This document shows positions 23,067-34,710 of a stretch of 64,000 nucleotides of DNA, piece after piece. The position numbers and the translations under genes are program-made. The notes below the pieces were generated by a model, which saw only the letters and a program-made list of their open reading frames with translations, ran no database searches and had not been told where the DNA came from. This stretch comes from Anisus vortex. Lineage: Eukaryota; Mollusca; Gastropoda; Planorbidae. The stretch covers positions 16,014,844 through 16,078,843 of the forward strand of contig OX421496.1 in assembly GCA_949126835.1 (NCBI GenBank). The letters run 5' to 3'. Position 1 is the first letter of the stretch. The number at the start of each line of letters is the position of its first letter.

Positions 23067-24732
23067 TAGTTAAATAGATAGGCCTACTTTATATAAGGCA
23101 AACATTTTTTATAACACAAAGGCGAAGTTCAGATAACGCATAAGTGCGGCATAAGGCAGGTGGTGGAATTGGCATGCACAGTAAAGTGTTCTCTGTCTTA
23201 TCGCGTAGATAGGCGGACGTTTTTCCTCCGTGCTTGCGAGCTAGCCTAGCTGGAAGTGACACTACACACCCGCCTAAAAATAGCGCGACGCTAGCCGACA
23301 ACAATGTCAGAACGAGACTAGGAGAGAACAATGATAGCGCAAACTACTGTGCGCCTTGTACACATAGGGGCCTATTATATTGTTAGTGTGTTAGTGGACG
23401 GCGCAACGATATTGGTTTACCTAAGAAGCATTCCTCACCCCCCCCCTTTTCCAGCAACCCTGAACAGGTAGGCCAATATAGCCTTGACCTTTCATCTAAT
23501 GAAATGTATATATTATTAACAAAAGTGAGTCCGTTTTTTTATTTAAGTCATAGGCTATAGCCTACCGTAATATACGAGTAGTCTACTCCGTATACTTTTC
23601 CTATTCAATTTTTTTACTGTCATTCCATTATGGAATGGGTTGACCTGGTAAGGTAAACAGCCATCATCAAATTGCAAGACTATACTCTAACCAACACTTC
23701 GCTAAGCTTTATATGTATATCGACATCAATTCGAGCGGCCAAGTGTGGAAACCACCAGTACGCTTGCATCTAGAGCACACCAGTGGGCTAACGCGTGGGG
23801 GGTCCCGCTCTCATTGCATTCGGGAGGTCTGTTGCCCCGGTGGAGAGGAAGAAATGAGCGCAGCAACCCCACCTTAAACCCTCCCTGTTGCCTGATTGTC
23901 CATACCTATAGTATGGGATTTGCGCTATCGGGTGATGACATTGCAGGTATAGGCCTACAGACGAGCCACCACGATATTGATCGGCGTGCTGTGGGGTGGC
24001 TGGCGACGGACAGAAACTTGGTGTGTAGCCTACCCCTTCGTCCCTTGGTTCACCCCTAAACACCATTACGCCTTGGATGTGGCCAGAAGGCTAGTCCATT
24101 GTTTTTTCTTTGAGGCAATTATAGTATAATATGGTGGAATCGCCACAGCGACCATATTGACCCAATTCTTTTTACCCAAAGTAAAAATATGTTTCTGGTC
24201 ATACCAGCCCTAAACCATTGTGCGGAACTTTGGACCGGACTTTTCGAATTACCTCTCCACGATCTACTTATTTCCATGCAGCAGCAGGAGAGACACGCAT
24301 ATTAGACAGACTCACTCAGTGAACGACGTGGTCACGACAGAAGTCGTGTGCTAGCCCTAATCCTTGGACACTTTCTTCTTGCTTCTTATCTCCCGCCTTT
24401 ACATCAGCACTCTGCGTACCCAGTCTTACTCAACAATAGTGCTAAAACCTTCAAAATATTTGTTTAACAAAAGTCCCTGGTTTATTTGTCTAGGTACCTC
24501 TTATGTAATTGTGATTTTTTTTTCGTTCTTTGTTTATATTTGAAAACACAGCCTTAAATGGTATAGATATCGAATAAACAGGTTCATGGAACCTACGTTA
24601 TTGTAGTGTTTTTTTTGGTTTTGTTTTTGTTGTTGTTTTTTATTAGATGGATAGATTAACTGACTATACAGATATATCTCTAGTCTGACTAGAGGCAAGA
24701 CGTGACTACTATCATAAACGATTAGGCAACTT
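23067..24732. other. Intergenic DNA, moderately GC-rich at 23.75-24.07 kb
   Basis: Both strands stay open between about 23745 and 24066 (104 and 92 codons), but neither translation has a recognisable motif; GC-rich composition alone can explain this. A C-run lies near 23438-23446. No repeat family is recognised. Confidence 0.35.
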
Positions 24733-25142
24733 TATAAAGTGTAAATCCCTCTCCCTGAATGGATTTCTCACCTCGCTGAACGGAATCCTTGTCGCAAAGA
24801 ACGGATTTCTTGAATGACTAAGCGGTTGCCTTGAGTCACATAATGATTCCTTACTGCACTGAAAATATTCCTTACCTCCCCGAACTAATTTCATCTCTTT
24901 GAGAGGGTTACTTGCTTCCCGTACGGATTCCTTGCCGCACCGAACGAATTTCTTAGCGCACCAAAGGGATCTCTTGAAGCACTGAACAAAATCCTTAGCA
25001 CAGCGAACGGATCTCTTGCGGCACTGAACGAAATCCTTAGCTCACTGAAGGCTGATTGCCACATTGAAGGAAATCCTTAGCTCACCGAACGGTTCTCTTG
25101 CCGCACTGAAGAAGATCCTTAGCGCAAAGAACAGATCTCTTG
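24733..25142. repeat. Diverged 21-bp tandem array (about 19 copies)
   Basis: Units of the form CTGAACGAAATCCTTAGCTC plus A, alternating with CGAACGGATCTCTTGCCGCA-like versions, repeat every 21 bp. Because 21 is a multiple of three, both strands remain open over parts of the array and give 7-residue repeats (for example SRNPF-type on the minus strand). No start or family signature supports a gene. Confidence 0.85.
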
Positions 25143-25885
25143 TCCACCACTGCACTAGGTCACGGGGAGACGCCACTGTTGTTAAATCTAGAGCTCTAGT
25201 CTACGCAAATGTGCATTTTATCGCAAAGAACAAACTTAAATTATGTAACTGTAATGCATAAAAAATCCATGGCATTACGTTAGCATTATGTCACGTGACG
25301 TGCCAAATTAATTTCTTGATGTAAGACGTCAACAGAGTAAGCTAAACAATACGATTAGAATTTAAACATCCCCGTTAGTGAAAACACTTCTTATATATGC
25401 CTTTAGGCTGACTTTGTGTTTCGTTGGTTAGTAAACCTGATACCCCCCCCCCCCCCTCAAAAAAAAATAAAAAAAAAAAAAAATCGTAAGTCGAAAAAAT
25501 ATATTTTTGGAAAAAAAAAAGTTTAAGACTAACTAGAGAATCGAACCTGGGTCCCTTCCATGTCAAGCCCGTTCACGCATCGCTTTCCGTAACACACACT
25601 ACTCTCTTCATCAGTTTAGTGTAAATGGTAACATATAAACATCTAATCGATTAGTTGACCAAGGCTAAGTAGGAATGTTGTCTCCCGATGTTTAACGCTA
25701 GTCTAACACTGTTTAATACCCACTTCCCTCTACCAATCGGAACTAACCGCAAATGAATTTTATAATACCAGACACTTTCTGTGCATTGTCTTTGGGGCTC
25801 TTTCTCTTATGTAAAAAAAACAATCAACATTACAGGCATCCACGTTTCGGTATATATAACTATTATAACGTATGTTTGTATAATT
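25143..25885. other. Intergenic DNA with poly-C/poly-A tract
   Basis: It holds a C-run and A-run at 25443-25484. GAATCGAACCTGGGTCCCTT at about 25538-25558 resembles, on the minus strand, a tRNA B-box region, so a decayed SINE or pseudo-tRNA may be present. No gene is recognised. Confidence 0.4.
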
Positions 25886-26283
25886 CAGGGTTCTCACATT
25901 TTTTCTTTAAAAAAATCAAGGCTGTTTCCAGACTATTTCAAGGCTATAAGAGCCTAATTCCAGGCTGCTGGAACACGTTATTTGGAAAATGGTCACACGC
26001 CTCCTCCCCCTAAAAGTAAAAGACCTAAATATTGCGTGAATGATGTATTAATCTAAGGATCGGTCAGTGGGCGTTTATGGCGTATAAAAATGGGATTAGC
26101 GTTTTTTGTCTGATTTTCATTTTTATAATAAATTTAGATATAAATATAGATTTAGATAAATTTCTAGGCTGACAGGCTATTTGTCCAGGCTAAAATGACA
26201 ATATTCAAGGTTGGCCAGGCCTTGATTTGTTTTTTTTTTAATTCCAGACTTTTCCAGACTTTCCAGACTGTGTGAGAACCCTG
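25886..26283. mobile_element. MITE family C copy 1 (CAGGGTTCTCACA ends)
   Basis: It begins CAGGGTTCTCACA and ends TGTGAGAACCCTG, a perfect 13-bp inverted repeat. TATAATT flanks both sides. The interior (AGGCTGACAGGCT, GGCGTTTATGGCGTATAAAA) is shared, in opposite orientation, with the element at 51961-52305. The ends and target size suggest hAT, without proof. Confidence 0.85.
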
Positions 26284-26424
26284 TATAATTGTGCTTGGTT
26301 TTTTGCTAGAACTAGATAGGCTTAGGCTTCCCCAAAAAGTACCGTAAATAATTGCACAGGAAGAAAGAAAAAACTTCAGTCGAGAATTTTAAATGTCCGA
26401 CGCACATTTTCTGTGTATTTCATA

Positions 26425-26755
26425 AAGAAACATTCTCTTGCTGCCAATTTTTCTATGCCCAATTCCACTGCCATTTGTTCCGATGTTTTTAGTAATTTAG
26501 TTACTGACATTTTTCCGTTTGTTTTTTTTCCACTATCATTTTATCACATGTCTATTTTTTCACTGCCATCCTTTCCTATGTTTTTTTTCTATTGCCATTT
26601 TTTCAGTGTATTTTTCCACCATAATAATATATATATATTATAAATATTTCCACTACAGCTTTACAAATGCTTTTTTCACTGCAATTTTGCCGATTACTTT
26701 TCCATTGCCATTTTTGCCGATGCCTTATTCCACTGCCCTTTTTTCCTACATTCAT
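26425..26755. repeat. Degenerate CACTGCCATTTTTCCGATG array
   Basis: Loosely repeated CACTGCCATTTTTTCC and CATTGCCATTTTTGCCGATG units every 17-25 bp, interrupted by an AT patch at 26628-26642. Related to the array at 22268-22430. Confidence 0.65.
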
Positions 26756-27016
26756 ACCAACAGCTAAACCGTTTCATTATTTTACTTTATATTCCCATCC
26801 GTTTCTATTGCAGAAAGAATAGTGCGTTGTTAACTAGGAGTGGTTTGAAAACAACCTAATTATAATACGGCCTAGCCGACTTATCTTACGCGTTCTCGCC
26901 GTCCGTGTTGAGGGTGAATAGGCTTGGTAGTGTGCTGCGCGCGTCTTTCTGTGCCTTTGCTTCTCGTTCCAAGCGCTCTATCATACTCTATGTTTGACCC
27001 AGTTCAGAAGGCTTGC
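26756..27016. other. Upstream region of the 27.0-kb TATA box
   Basis: Moderately GC-rich (for example 26900-26990) compared with its surroundings. It may be a core-promoter flank or the U3 part of a solo LTR. No frame is recognised. Confidence 0.3.
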
Positions 27017-27024
27017 TATAAATA
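27017..27024 (+). promoter_or_regulatory. TATA box candidate
   Basis: TATAAATA in a GC-rich setting (GGCTTGC before, GCCGTCGTTCGC after) is a good TATA box. Transcription would start at about 27045-27055. A GTAAGT donor lies about 150 bp downstream. The distance of AATAAA (27165-27170) would also suit a retroviral-type LTR with a TATA box and polyadenylation signal. Confidence 0.4.
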
Positions 27025-27047
27025 GCCGTCGTTCGCCGTTCGGTCGA

Positions 27048-27198
27048 GTAGAGAGTAGAGGGTTAGTTTTTACCAGTTGGCGTTTAGCCAGGAACTGTAT
27101 TCGTTAAACTTAAAGGAAGGTGATCATTGTGAATAGTTGCGCTTCAGATCGGAAAGCTTAAAACAATAAATGATTATAAGCGTGCTTGTATTTATTGG
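27048..27198 (+). other. Candidate non-coding first exon or LTR R region
   Basis: It runs from the presumed start 30 bp after the TATA box to a consensus donor GG|GTAAGT at 27199. There is no long frame, so if it is an exon it is a 5' UTR exon. It could belong to the zinc-finger gene 15 kb downstream, another gene, or a solo LTR. It is supported only by the spacing of signals. Confidence 0.3.
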
Positions 27199-28249
27199 GT
27201 AAGTGTATAAATGTATTAGTGTTTTGTAATACAAAGTATTTGTAACATGTTAACACTTTTCCGCATAACCAATTTTGTTCCCATTATCTAGAAGGTAGAT
27301 TAATTATGGACGATTGCTTCAATTGTAGACGTAAGGCCTATAGGCCTACTATAGTTTTCATCTGTTAAAGTTTTAGTGGTAGTCTATTTTTTTACATTTT
27401 TAACTAAATGGTAGGCCTATTGACTTGTTGCTTTCTGTTCTGTAGAAGTTCTCGTTTCAAACCCCCCCCCCCCTTTTTTTTTTGCGTAGAGTGTGGTGGT
27501 GACAAGGGAGGCATCACGGGGGTGCTAAAGTTAATACCTTATCTTTTGTGTGGTTGTGTGTTTATGGACAAGTCTTAATGATGCCTAACCTTTTAGGTAG
27601 GTCAGTGTTTACCCTTTATCGTGACCATGAACTTCCTGTATTCTTCCGGCAACTTAAAAAAGTGCTTTTGCTTGTATTGGACAATTTATGTCAACTTCGG
27701 TGGCCAGTTCTGGTCTTTAGAAATATACACAAGATCAGTTATGAGGAATCCGTTTCTAACATCAAAAGTGTGTATGTGACAATTAATACTCGAAGTGTTA
27801 TCTATATAGTCAAGTTAAGTTAAATTTAGCTCGATTTATAAAATATAGTAGTCAAGAGTAGTGGTTCTTGACTTTAAAAAAACCTAAGCTACAGATACAT
27901 AAAAACACAAAACGACAATTTGTTTGCACCAAGCAATAATTTTGGGAATAAATTTAGGTGATTCTTCAAATCTGACGTTCACAATCCATTGTTTTCTTTA
28001 TAAAACATAATTTGGAAATGAAATAAACTTCAATCCCGTACATCTTAATTTCTTCCTCGCGGTACATCCAGTGATGCAGCACATGCTTTGTTAGTAAATG
28101 AACGCCGAGGGTTATTACACTTTGAACTTTTAGGTTCACCATGCATGCAAAATTATAAAGACTTGTCCGTTATAATCTAAAAGTGATAAAGTGTTGCTTT
28201 TGCATGCTTCAAAAAACTAAAAGCAGTGGTCAGCGTTTTGTAGTAACCA
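27199..28249. other. Intergenic or intronic DNA
   Basis: No gene is recognised. A C/T-run lies at 27462-27481. The frame at 27548-27823 has no known motif. Confidence 0.4.
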
Positions 28250-30373
28250 TGGCATTAAGAGGGATTGTGTGACCGATTTATACGTGTCTTATAAAGTACC
28301 GAACGAGCCTTCCAGCTGTTACGTCTGGGACGTAACGATGTTAAGAAGTGGACCAAGGGTGACACACCAAACTCCTTCCGAGACTCAGCCACCCCGCGGC
28401 ACGCCGATAAGGCATAACATAGGGTATGGTCTCCGCAGTACATACCTTACACTTCACTCCCCACCTGTGAAATTCCTATAAGATCATTTTCGCGGTGCTT
28501 ACCTGCGCTTTCGACTGGTAGCACAAATCCCAGTCTATCGGTCTGAGCATCCAGGCACCAGGGCGGGGTTTAGACGCACTGTTGCGCGCATTGCTTCCTC
28601 CACACCGAGTCTCGGAGCCTCTCGACAGTGCAATAATACTCGGGCGCGGAACAGGGACTGTTTAAAGCAAGCGTTTCTGTGGTTTCAACACTTCGCCAGC
28701 GATGATGCCCATGAGTACAGAAGTGGATCGTGTGACCATCACAATGCAAAGCCGCATTTACTTTCCCAACTTACGTCTGGTACGCTTCAAAGATTTTTAG
28801 ACTAAGAGATGACATGAACCTGAATTCGAATGCGAAGCCTTCAATGTAGCATCCCAAATGCGCACCCGCTGAACTGCATAAACCACCGTGTTCCACCATT
28901 TTTTATGGTTCGCCAATTAGTGACGCGACTGTACCATGTATATCCAACTTTTTTTATCGGTTGGAGTTCCCGAAAATTCAAAATATTTGTTGTTGTCTAT
29001 CCTCTGAGACAATGTTTGCTGAGTACCTTTTCAGAAAACATCGAACACATTTCCCCTCCCGTTTTACTCGCCGATGATAACATTCGGAACATTGTTCTAT
29101 GCGTCTGGTATTTCTTTTAATTTTGTACCGGACAGTCTGCTGAAATATCCGAGTGTCCTGTTCAAAACCGGACTTTTTGTAACCTAATAGTCCTATATTT
29201 AGTCAGGGTACCCGGAATTTACTGTAGAGTAAGTATAACTCAAGTTGTGTGTCTACAAGTTTGATATTTGTTTGGACATTTTGTTGAATTCTCTGCTTGG
29301 TCTTGTGTTGTTTTTGTATGAGGCTGTGACGCGCCATTAACAACACCGTGTAAAAATTCCGAATTTTTACCACACAGAAAATTGTCAAGATAGAAATTTA
29401 GCGAGTCGACCAAATGTCATTGTAAAGAGACTATCCCGAGTAAAAAACAACTGTGGCGTTTGACGAATTGTGATGTAGACTAAATGTCGTGGTGGACGAG
29501 GTGTTGGTAGACGAAATATCGCATTAGACGAAGTGGTGTTTAACGAGTTGTCGTGGCGCCTATATTTTTGTGTTTTTAAACGGTCCACGTCCCGATGTTT
29601 GACAAAAGCCACACTTCACACCAGGCGGCAGCAATAGATTTGCGCGTCGGTCGGAGAGTCTAGAGTCTTTGGATCTACAACAGTGTTGTCTAGAATCCCA
29701 CCTCTTTAAAGTAAGAAAACGAACCGATATTACCCACTTACAGCTCAGAGAGAAACCACCACCGTATCTCTCAAAATAGACACATCACCTTCATTCTTGA
29801 GTCCTAATGACGATGCCTTCAAAACCATCTTCCGAGAGTCATTGCATTTTCCTCCCCCGGCTGAGATTTCTCTTTAAGAGCCAGGTTTATGATAAGCTAT
29901 TGCAGGCCATGTATGTTATGCGGGCAAGGGAAGTCGTCTTAACTCCAACCTCTGTCTGAGGCTAGTATCATATGCCTACATGGCGGTTGCATTTTAGATC
30001 TAATTGCTCCATTGCTCCTGTACCAAAAGTACATATGTATGACCTCTCAAGCCTGCGAGTGCGCCGGCCAAGTTGATGTTGCCTGACGCGGGGACTTCCC
30101 TATCTAGAGAGAAACATCCCCTCGATGCTACCTTTGAACCCAGACATAAAGATAACTGACGTCGCACCACACCATACCACCGAAGGCATCACAACTTGTC
30201 GCGGCAGTTGAACGAACCATTACGGGACAAGTCATCTTAGACCCAGGCCCCCGCGGTGGAACCTCTGGCTCCTCACTTCAAAGATTGGAGTAGAGGTACA
30301 TGGCGAATGATGTCTCATGCATTTTCCTGACTTTTCCCAGGGATGCGATTCGTAAATACCCTTAGCCAGATAA
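28250..30373. other. Compositionally distinct block, left part
   Basis: Compared with flanking DNA, this stretch has visibly more GC and CpG, few long homopolymers and no TAGGCCTA. It contains a GTAGACGAAATGTCGT-type degenerate array at about 29395-29550 and ACCGGAC-rich repeat-like sequence at about 29125-29220. No frame is longer than about 96 codons and none is recognisable. Confidence 0.4.
29395..29550. repeat. Degenerate 15-bp GACGAAATGTCGT array
   Basis: Loose repeats such as GACTAAATGTCGTGGTGGAC, GACGAAATATCGCATTAGAC and GACGAAGTGGTGTTTAAC recur about every 15 bp with heavy divergence. Confidence 0.55.
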
Positions 30374-32943
30374 GGTGCATCAGTCCTCCCCTCCACAGCA
30401 TCCTCCCAAAGCTACAAACAAGACACAAGGCGTTTGCCTGGGGAATTCTCAGTCGGTCAACCCTGTCGGGAAAGCAGAACTATTCTCCGACTACATCGTT
30501 GAAAACAATCTAGACATACTGTTCATCACTGAGACATGGCTACGACCCGGGGACGACCCCAATTGTAAAGAACTTACTCCTGTTGGTTACCTCACTGCTT
30601 CCTTCCCTCGCCCGGCTGGTGTGGGTGGGGGTATTGCAGTTATCTACAAACAACACCTGCACGCTGCTTCTTCATTCTGCGACACCCTCTCCTTTTCCCC
30701 ACACCACCTTCGAAGCCGTCGAAATGACAGTGGCCACTACCACCACCGTCTCCGTCCTTTGTATATACCGCCCTCCCCCTAACGCTAAGAACAGGCTAAA
30801 AATGCAACATTTTTCGATGAGTTCGCATTTGCACTTGACTATTACAATGTGACCTCACACAGCGCTATCGTCTTGGGTGACTTCAATATCAACTGAGACT
30901 GTCCCTCCATTGCCAACACCAAGCGGGTCCGTGCAATACTGGACAGCTTCAGTCTCGTCCCATCCCCCACCCACTCCCACGGGCACATCCTGGACAGGAT
31001 CCTCACCAGACCCTCCGACAACCTCTTCTCCAGCCTCGTCGCAAGCGACCATCTCGTCTCTGGCCACTCTGATGTCAGCTTCATCGTCAACATCACCAGA
31101 CCTGTCAAAAAGTGCAAGATGGTGACCCCCGCCGCAAGCTGCGAGCTATAGACACTGATGATTTCGGCAAGGAGGCTGCCTTGCTGCTCGCTCAGTGCGA
31201 CCCCTCTTCCGACTATGTTCCTTCTTCAACCTGACTACGCCAGCTTCTTGACAGGCATGCCCCGCCAACTTTGTGGGCAGTCTCGGAGCGACCGCCCGCT
31301 TCTTGGTTTTGCGATGACGTCAAATATACCAAGCAAGAATGGCGACGGACGGAGTCCGCGTGGGTACTCTCTAGCCTCGAGCTCCACCGCCAGATCTTCA
31401 GGGAAAAGCGGCTCCCCGTCAAGGAAGCCAAGGTTCAGCACTTACACGACCGCACCACGCAAGCCTCGTCGGCCAAGGAGCTTTTCTCCATCTTGTCCAC
31501 CCTCCTCGGCTCTCCTACCTCATCGCCCTCCCCACCAACAGCCCATCCGACGACCTCCCTAAACTCTTCTCCCAGTACTAAGGAGAAGATGGAAAATCTG
31601 CGCTGTTCTCTGGATCAGGATGCCTACCGCCCATCTCCATCTTCTTCTACCTACTCTGGCTCCCTTCTCACCTGCTCTCACCCTTTCACCATCGACCTTG
31701 TCAAGCGCATCATCACATGGACCCCCATCAAGACCTGCTAGCTCGACCCTCTTTCCGACATAAATTAGTGCCAGAATTAATGCCCAGTACCCAATCTCCC
31801 CTTCCTTTCCAAGCTCCTGGAGCCTGTTGTCCTTGAGCGATTAAACGCCCACCTGTCTGCGCTCGCTGATGCCCCCGTCCCAGTCGGCATATCGCCACCA
31901 TCACAGCACCGAGACAGCGCTTCTGTGGATCACCACCGACCTCCTAAACGCCTCAGACAAAGGACTCGTCTCTGCCTTTGCACTCTTTCGCCGATGACAC
32001 CCAGCTCCTTAACAGCTCTAAGCCTGAGGACTTCGATGAACTTTTTGCTTCCATCCCCATGTGTTTCATGGACATTAAGAATTGGATGACGGAAAACAAG
32101 TTGAAGCTGAACAATGAGAAGACTAAAGTTCTTGTCGTCGGAACGAGACAGAAGGTCGCTTCCCTCACTGCGACCGATCTTCAGCTGGTTTACGCAACTG
32201 TTCCTTTCTCCCCAACTGTGAAGAGCCTTGGCGTCTATCTGGACTCCACTCTGTCCATGCAACCCCACATCTCCTTCCTCATCAAAACCTGCTTCTTCCA
32301 CCTGCGTCTTATTCCTGCCCCCCGTCGCTCAAGCTTGCGTTGAGCTTGTCATCTCTCTCCTTTTCTCCCGCTTGGATTATTGCAATTCGCTCTTGGCTGG
32401 CCTCTCGGCCTCCTCTCTTCAGGGCATCCAATGTGTCCAGAACTGTGCTATCCGACTAGCCCTGAAGAAGAAGTAGTCGACTCATATCACGTCTCTGCTC
32501 CTATCTCTTCACTGGCTATCCATCAACTACCGGATCTCCTACAAGCTGGCTTCTCTCTGCTACAAGTGCCCGAATGACATTGCCCCGGACTACCTTCACT
32601 CCTGTCTCGAGCTCTACAATCAATCCCGTCCACTTCGCTCGGTTTCTGATACTCTGTCTCTTAGGATCCCTCGTGCGAAGCTATTGTTTGCTGGCCAACG
32701 TGCATTCTCCTGCGCGGGCCTGTCCACCTGGAATCCCCTACCACTACAGCTTTGCCAGAGCACTAGCTTCGACACCCTCAGGAGCCGGCTGAAAACTTAC
32801 CTATTGTAGCAGTATTCACCTGTACATATACATATATACATTTTCGTCTGTTTTTCGTTGTCTGTACTCTGTCTATAACTGTCGACAGCACATAGTACTG
32901 TCCTCATCGGGATATGCGCTATACAATAATTATTATTATTATC
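30374..32943 (+). pseudogene. L2/CR1-group LINE, decayed, internally deleted
   Basis: Broken plus-strand frames give an endonuclease (LDILFITETWLRPGDD near 30500, YRPPP near 30765, VLGDFNI near 30875, SDH-LVSGHSDV near 31050), then a reverse transcriptase region with FADDTQLL (about 31985), WMTENKLKLN and the LGVYLDSTLSMQPHI block. It ends after LKTYLL, then GCGCTATACAATAATTATTATT. The palm segment between about 31745 and 31978 is missing: LVSAF-type sequence jumps straight to SFADD, removing the usual DLSAAFDT and GVPQGSVLGP blocks. At least six frame changes or stops are present. Minus-strand frames over it are shadows. The copy at 40.1 kb is the same family. Confidence 0.85.
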
Positions 32944-33609
32944 TTTGAACCTTGCTCCGATCTCCGTCTCTTCTTCGTAATTTTACCCTAAATAAAGCAC
33001 AATAGAGCTTAGTTAACAGTACGCCTGTATGAACACTTCCATCAATGAACGCCTTACTAAACGCCGAAAAAGTGTGAAGCTTATCCAAGTCTCAGTTGGG
33101 TTGCTGCGTTGTCCAACATCGATGATAATCAAGCTTCTGCTGGACCTCCGGCAGATGGGACGATTGATTAGAAAGAGATCCAACTCTCGGTCATAGTGAC
33201 ATAAGATCCATCGATCCATTTTTACCTAGGCTAGCTGCGTTGTACATACACGATTGCATTGAGATCCGTCGTCTACCCTGCCATGTATCCACCGGCTTCC
33301 AGTGAGGCAACCTTTCCTTCCGACAAATACCGGTCGATTGTATGAAAAACTGCCCCTTTTTTGCCGAGAACACATAAAGATGTACATTTGTCATGATTTC
33401 CACCGGTGCTGTTGCGGTAGTTCAAAACGTCCCACATATTAGTATGAGGGCTTGCTTGTGTGCAGTTCGGCATCTTTTATATGCGTACACTTGTACTGAT
33501 CACACCTCTTTTTCAATAGTCTTAAAAGCTGGCGAAGAGGAATATTGCACGGGGTTAGGTTAGAGCCCACCGGTGGGGAAGGACGGAATAGGCGCAACGA
33601 TACAACTAT
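32944..33609. other. Compositionally distinct block, middle part
   Basis: CpG-containing, homopolymer-poor DNA downstream of the LINE. No gene is recognised; both strands carry short frames of about 70 codons. Confidence 0.4.
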
Positions 33610-33790
33610 CGCCAAGCGCGAGGGTTAGGATTTGTTCCCGACACTGACGTGTCCCAGCTCGGATGGCTACCTGAAACTAGGGATGAAGTAAAGGCGGCTG
33701 GGCGTTGTGCCTTAGTATGCCATTGCCACAGAAACTGGTGAACCGACGCTAAGATCAACTCGGCCCGAAAGGTAGTTTACTTTACATCAC
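33610..33790 (+). repeat. SINE family A copy, diverged
   Basis: CCCAGCTCGGATGGCTACCTG, then GTAAAGGCGGCTGGGCGTTG, then GCCACAGAAACTGGTGAA, ending GTAGTTTACTTTAC, matches the body of the 41.7-kb copy. The tRNA-like head is not evident. Confidence 0.75.
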
Positions 33791-34710
33791 CACGCCGTAT
33801 GGTGCAATTGCTCGACAACGAACTTGGAGTTAAGATTACATTACGCCGTGGACATTACAAAAGGCTCGCTCCAAGGTAAAGGTTTTTCAGCCAACTCGCT
33901 TTAGCACCCGAGCTCGTGATGGCCAGTTTTTGGACCATGTTTCAATTTAGACTTCCCTTGAACAATCATACAAACTAGCGTCACTCCAAAAACAAAATGA
34001 CGGGTTTGTGTTTCCATACCCGATACTAGACGTTAATCTTCAACCCGATTGATACTTTAAAAATATTTATGCCGAAGGTAAAGAGCGAGAGAACTAAGTT
34101 TTATCGCCAGGCAACGGTTATAGACTCTGACCACTAGGTTTGTTTGACCTATGCGGGGAGGGAAGTGCGATTTCGCCCGACGCGATTCTCTTGTGGCATG
34201 TTAATTTGAAATATGTGAGTAGCGAACATATTCGATACCGTACCTCTACGAGTACGCTTAAGTTATTCACGCTAGAGATTAGGGCTATTCTACAGCCATC
34301 AACTGGAGAAAAGTCTTATCTTTCTTCTCCCCTGCCACTCTAGGCAAACAACGTAATATTATAATAGATTCTATTACTACCTTGTAAAATGTCCGTGAAA
34401 GCAATGAGTCACGCGGCATATGCGTGTTCGTGTTGTGGCTGTGTGCCTTTGATCACGTGCCTCGATAACCTTGACCTTGGCCGCTATTGAGCGAAAAGTT
34501 TCCATCGACCGCCGCTGCAAGGTACACGGGGAAGACTTGGCGTGGCTTGGCGCAAGTTTCCTAGAGGATTGCAAACACATAGTCAAAAGTGGGTCACGTC
34601 CAGGGGCTTGGAAAACTAACAGCGGATTGGTGCAGATAGCGCGAATCGATAGTCTGCTTGAACTTATACTAGATCTAAATACTTTCCCTCGCAATGACAT
34701 GTAGGTTTGC
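33791..34710. other. Compositionally distinct block, right part
   Basis: As in the left part, CpG-rich for this window with few homopolymers. The frames at 34377-34700 (minus, 107 codons) and 34471-34704 (plus) overlap and neither has a recognisable motif. Confidence 0.4.

Noticed and set aside
23089..23331. Minus-strand ORF with a signal-peptide-like hydrophobic start
   Set aside because: Short, no conserved motif, and the upstream region has no promoter or splice support.
23745..24066. Overlapping ORFs of 104 and 92 codons on opposite strands
   Set aside because: No family motif in either; both strands open in a GC-richer patch is expected by chance.
27548..27823. 91-codon plus-strand ORF
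   Set aside because: No motif and AT-rich codon use; no splice or promoter evidence ties it to a transcript.
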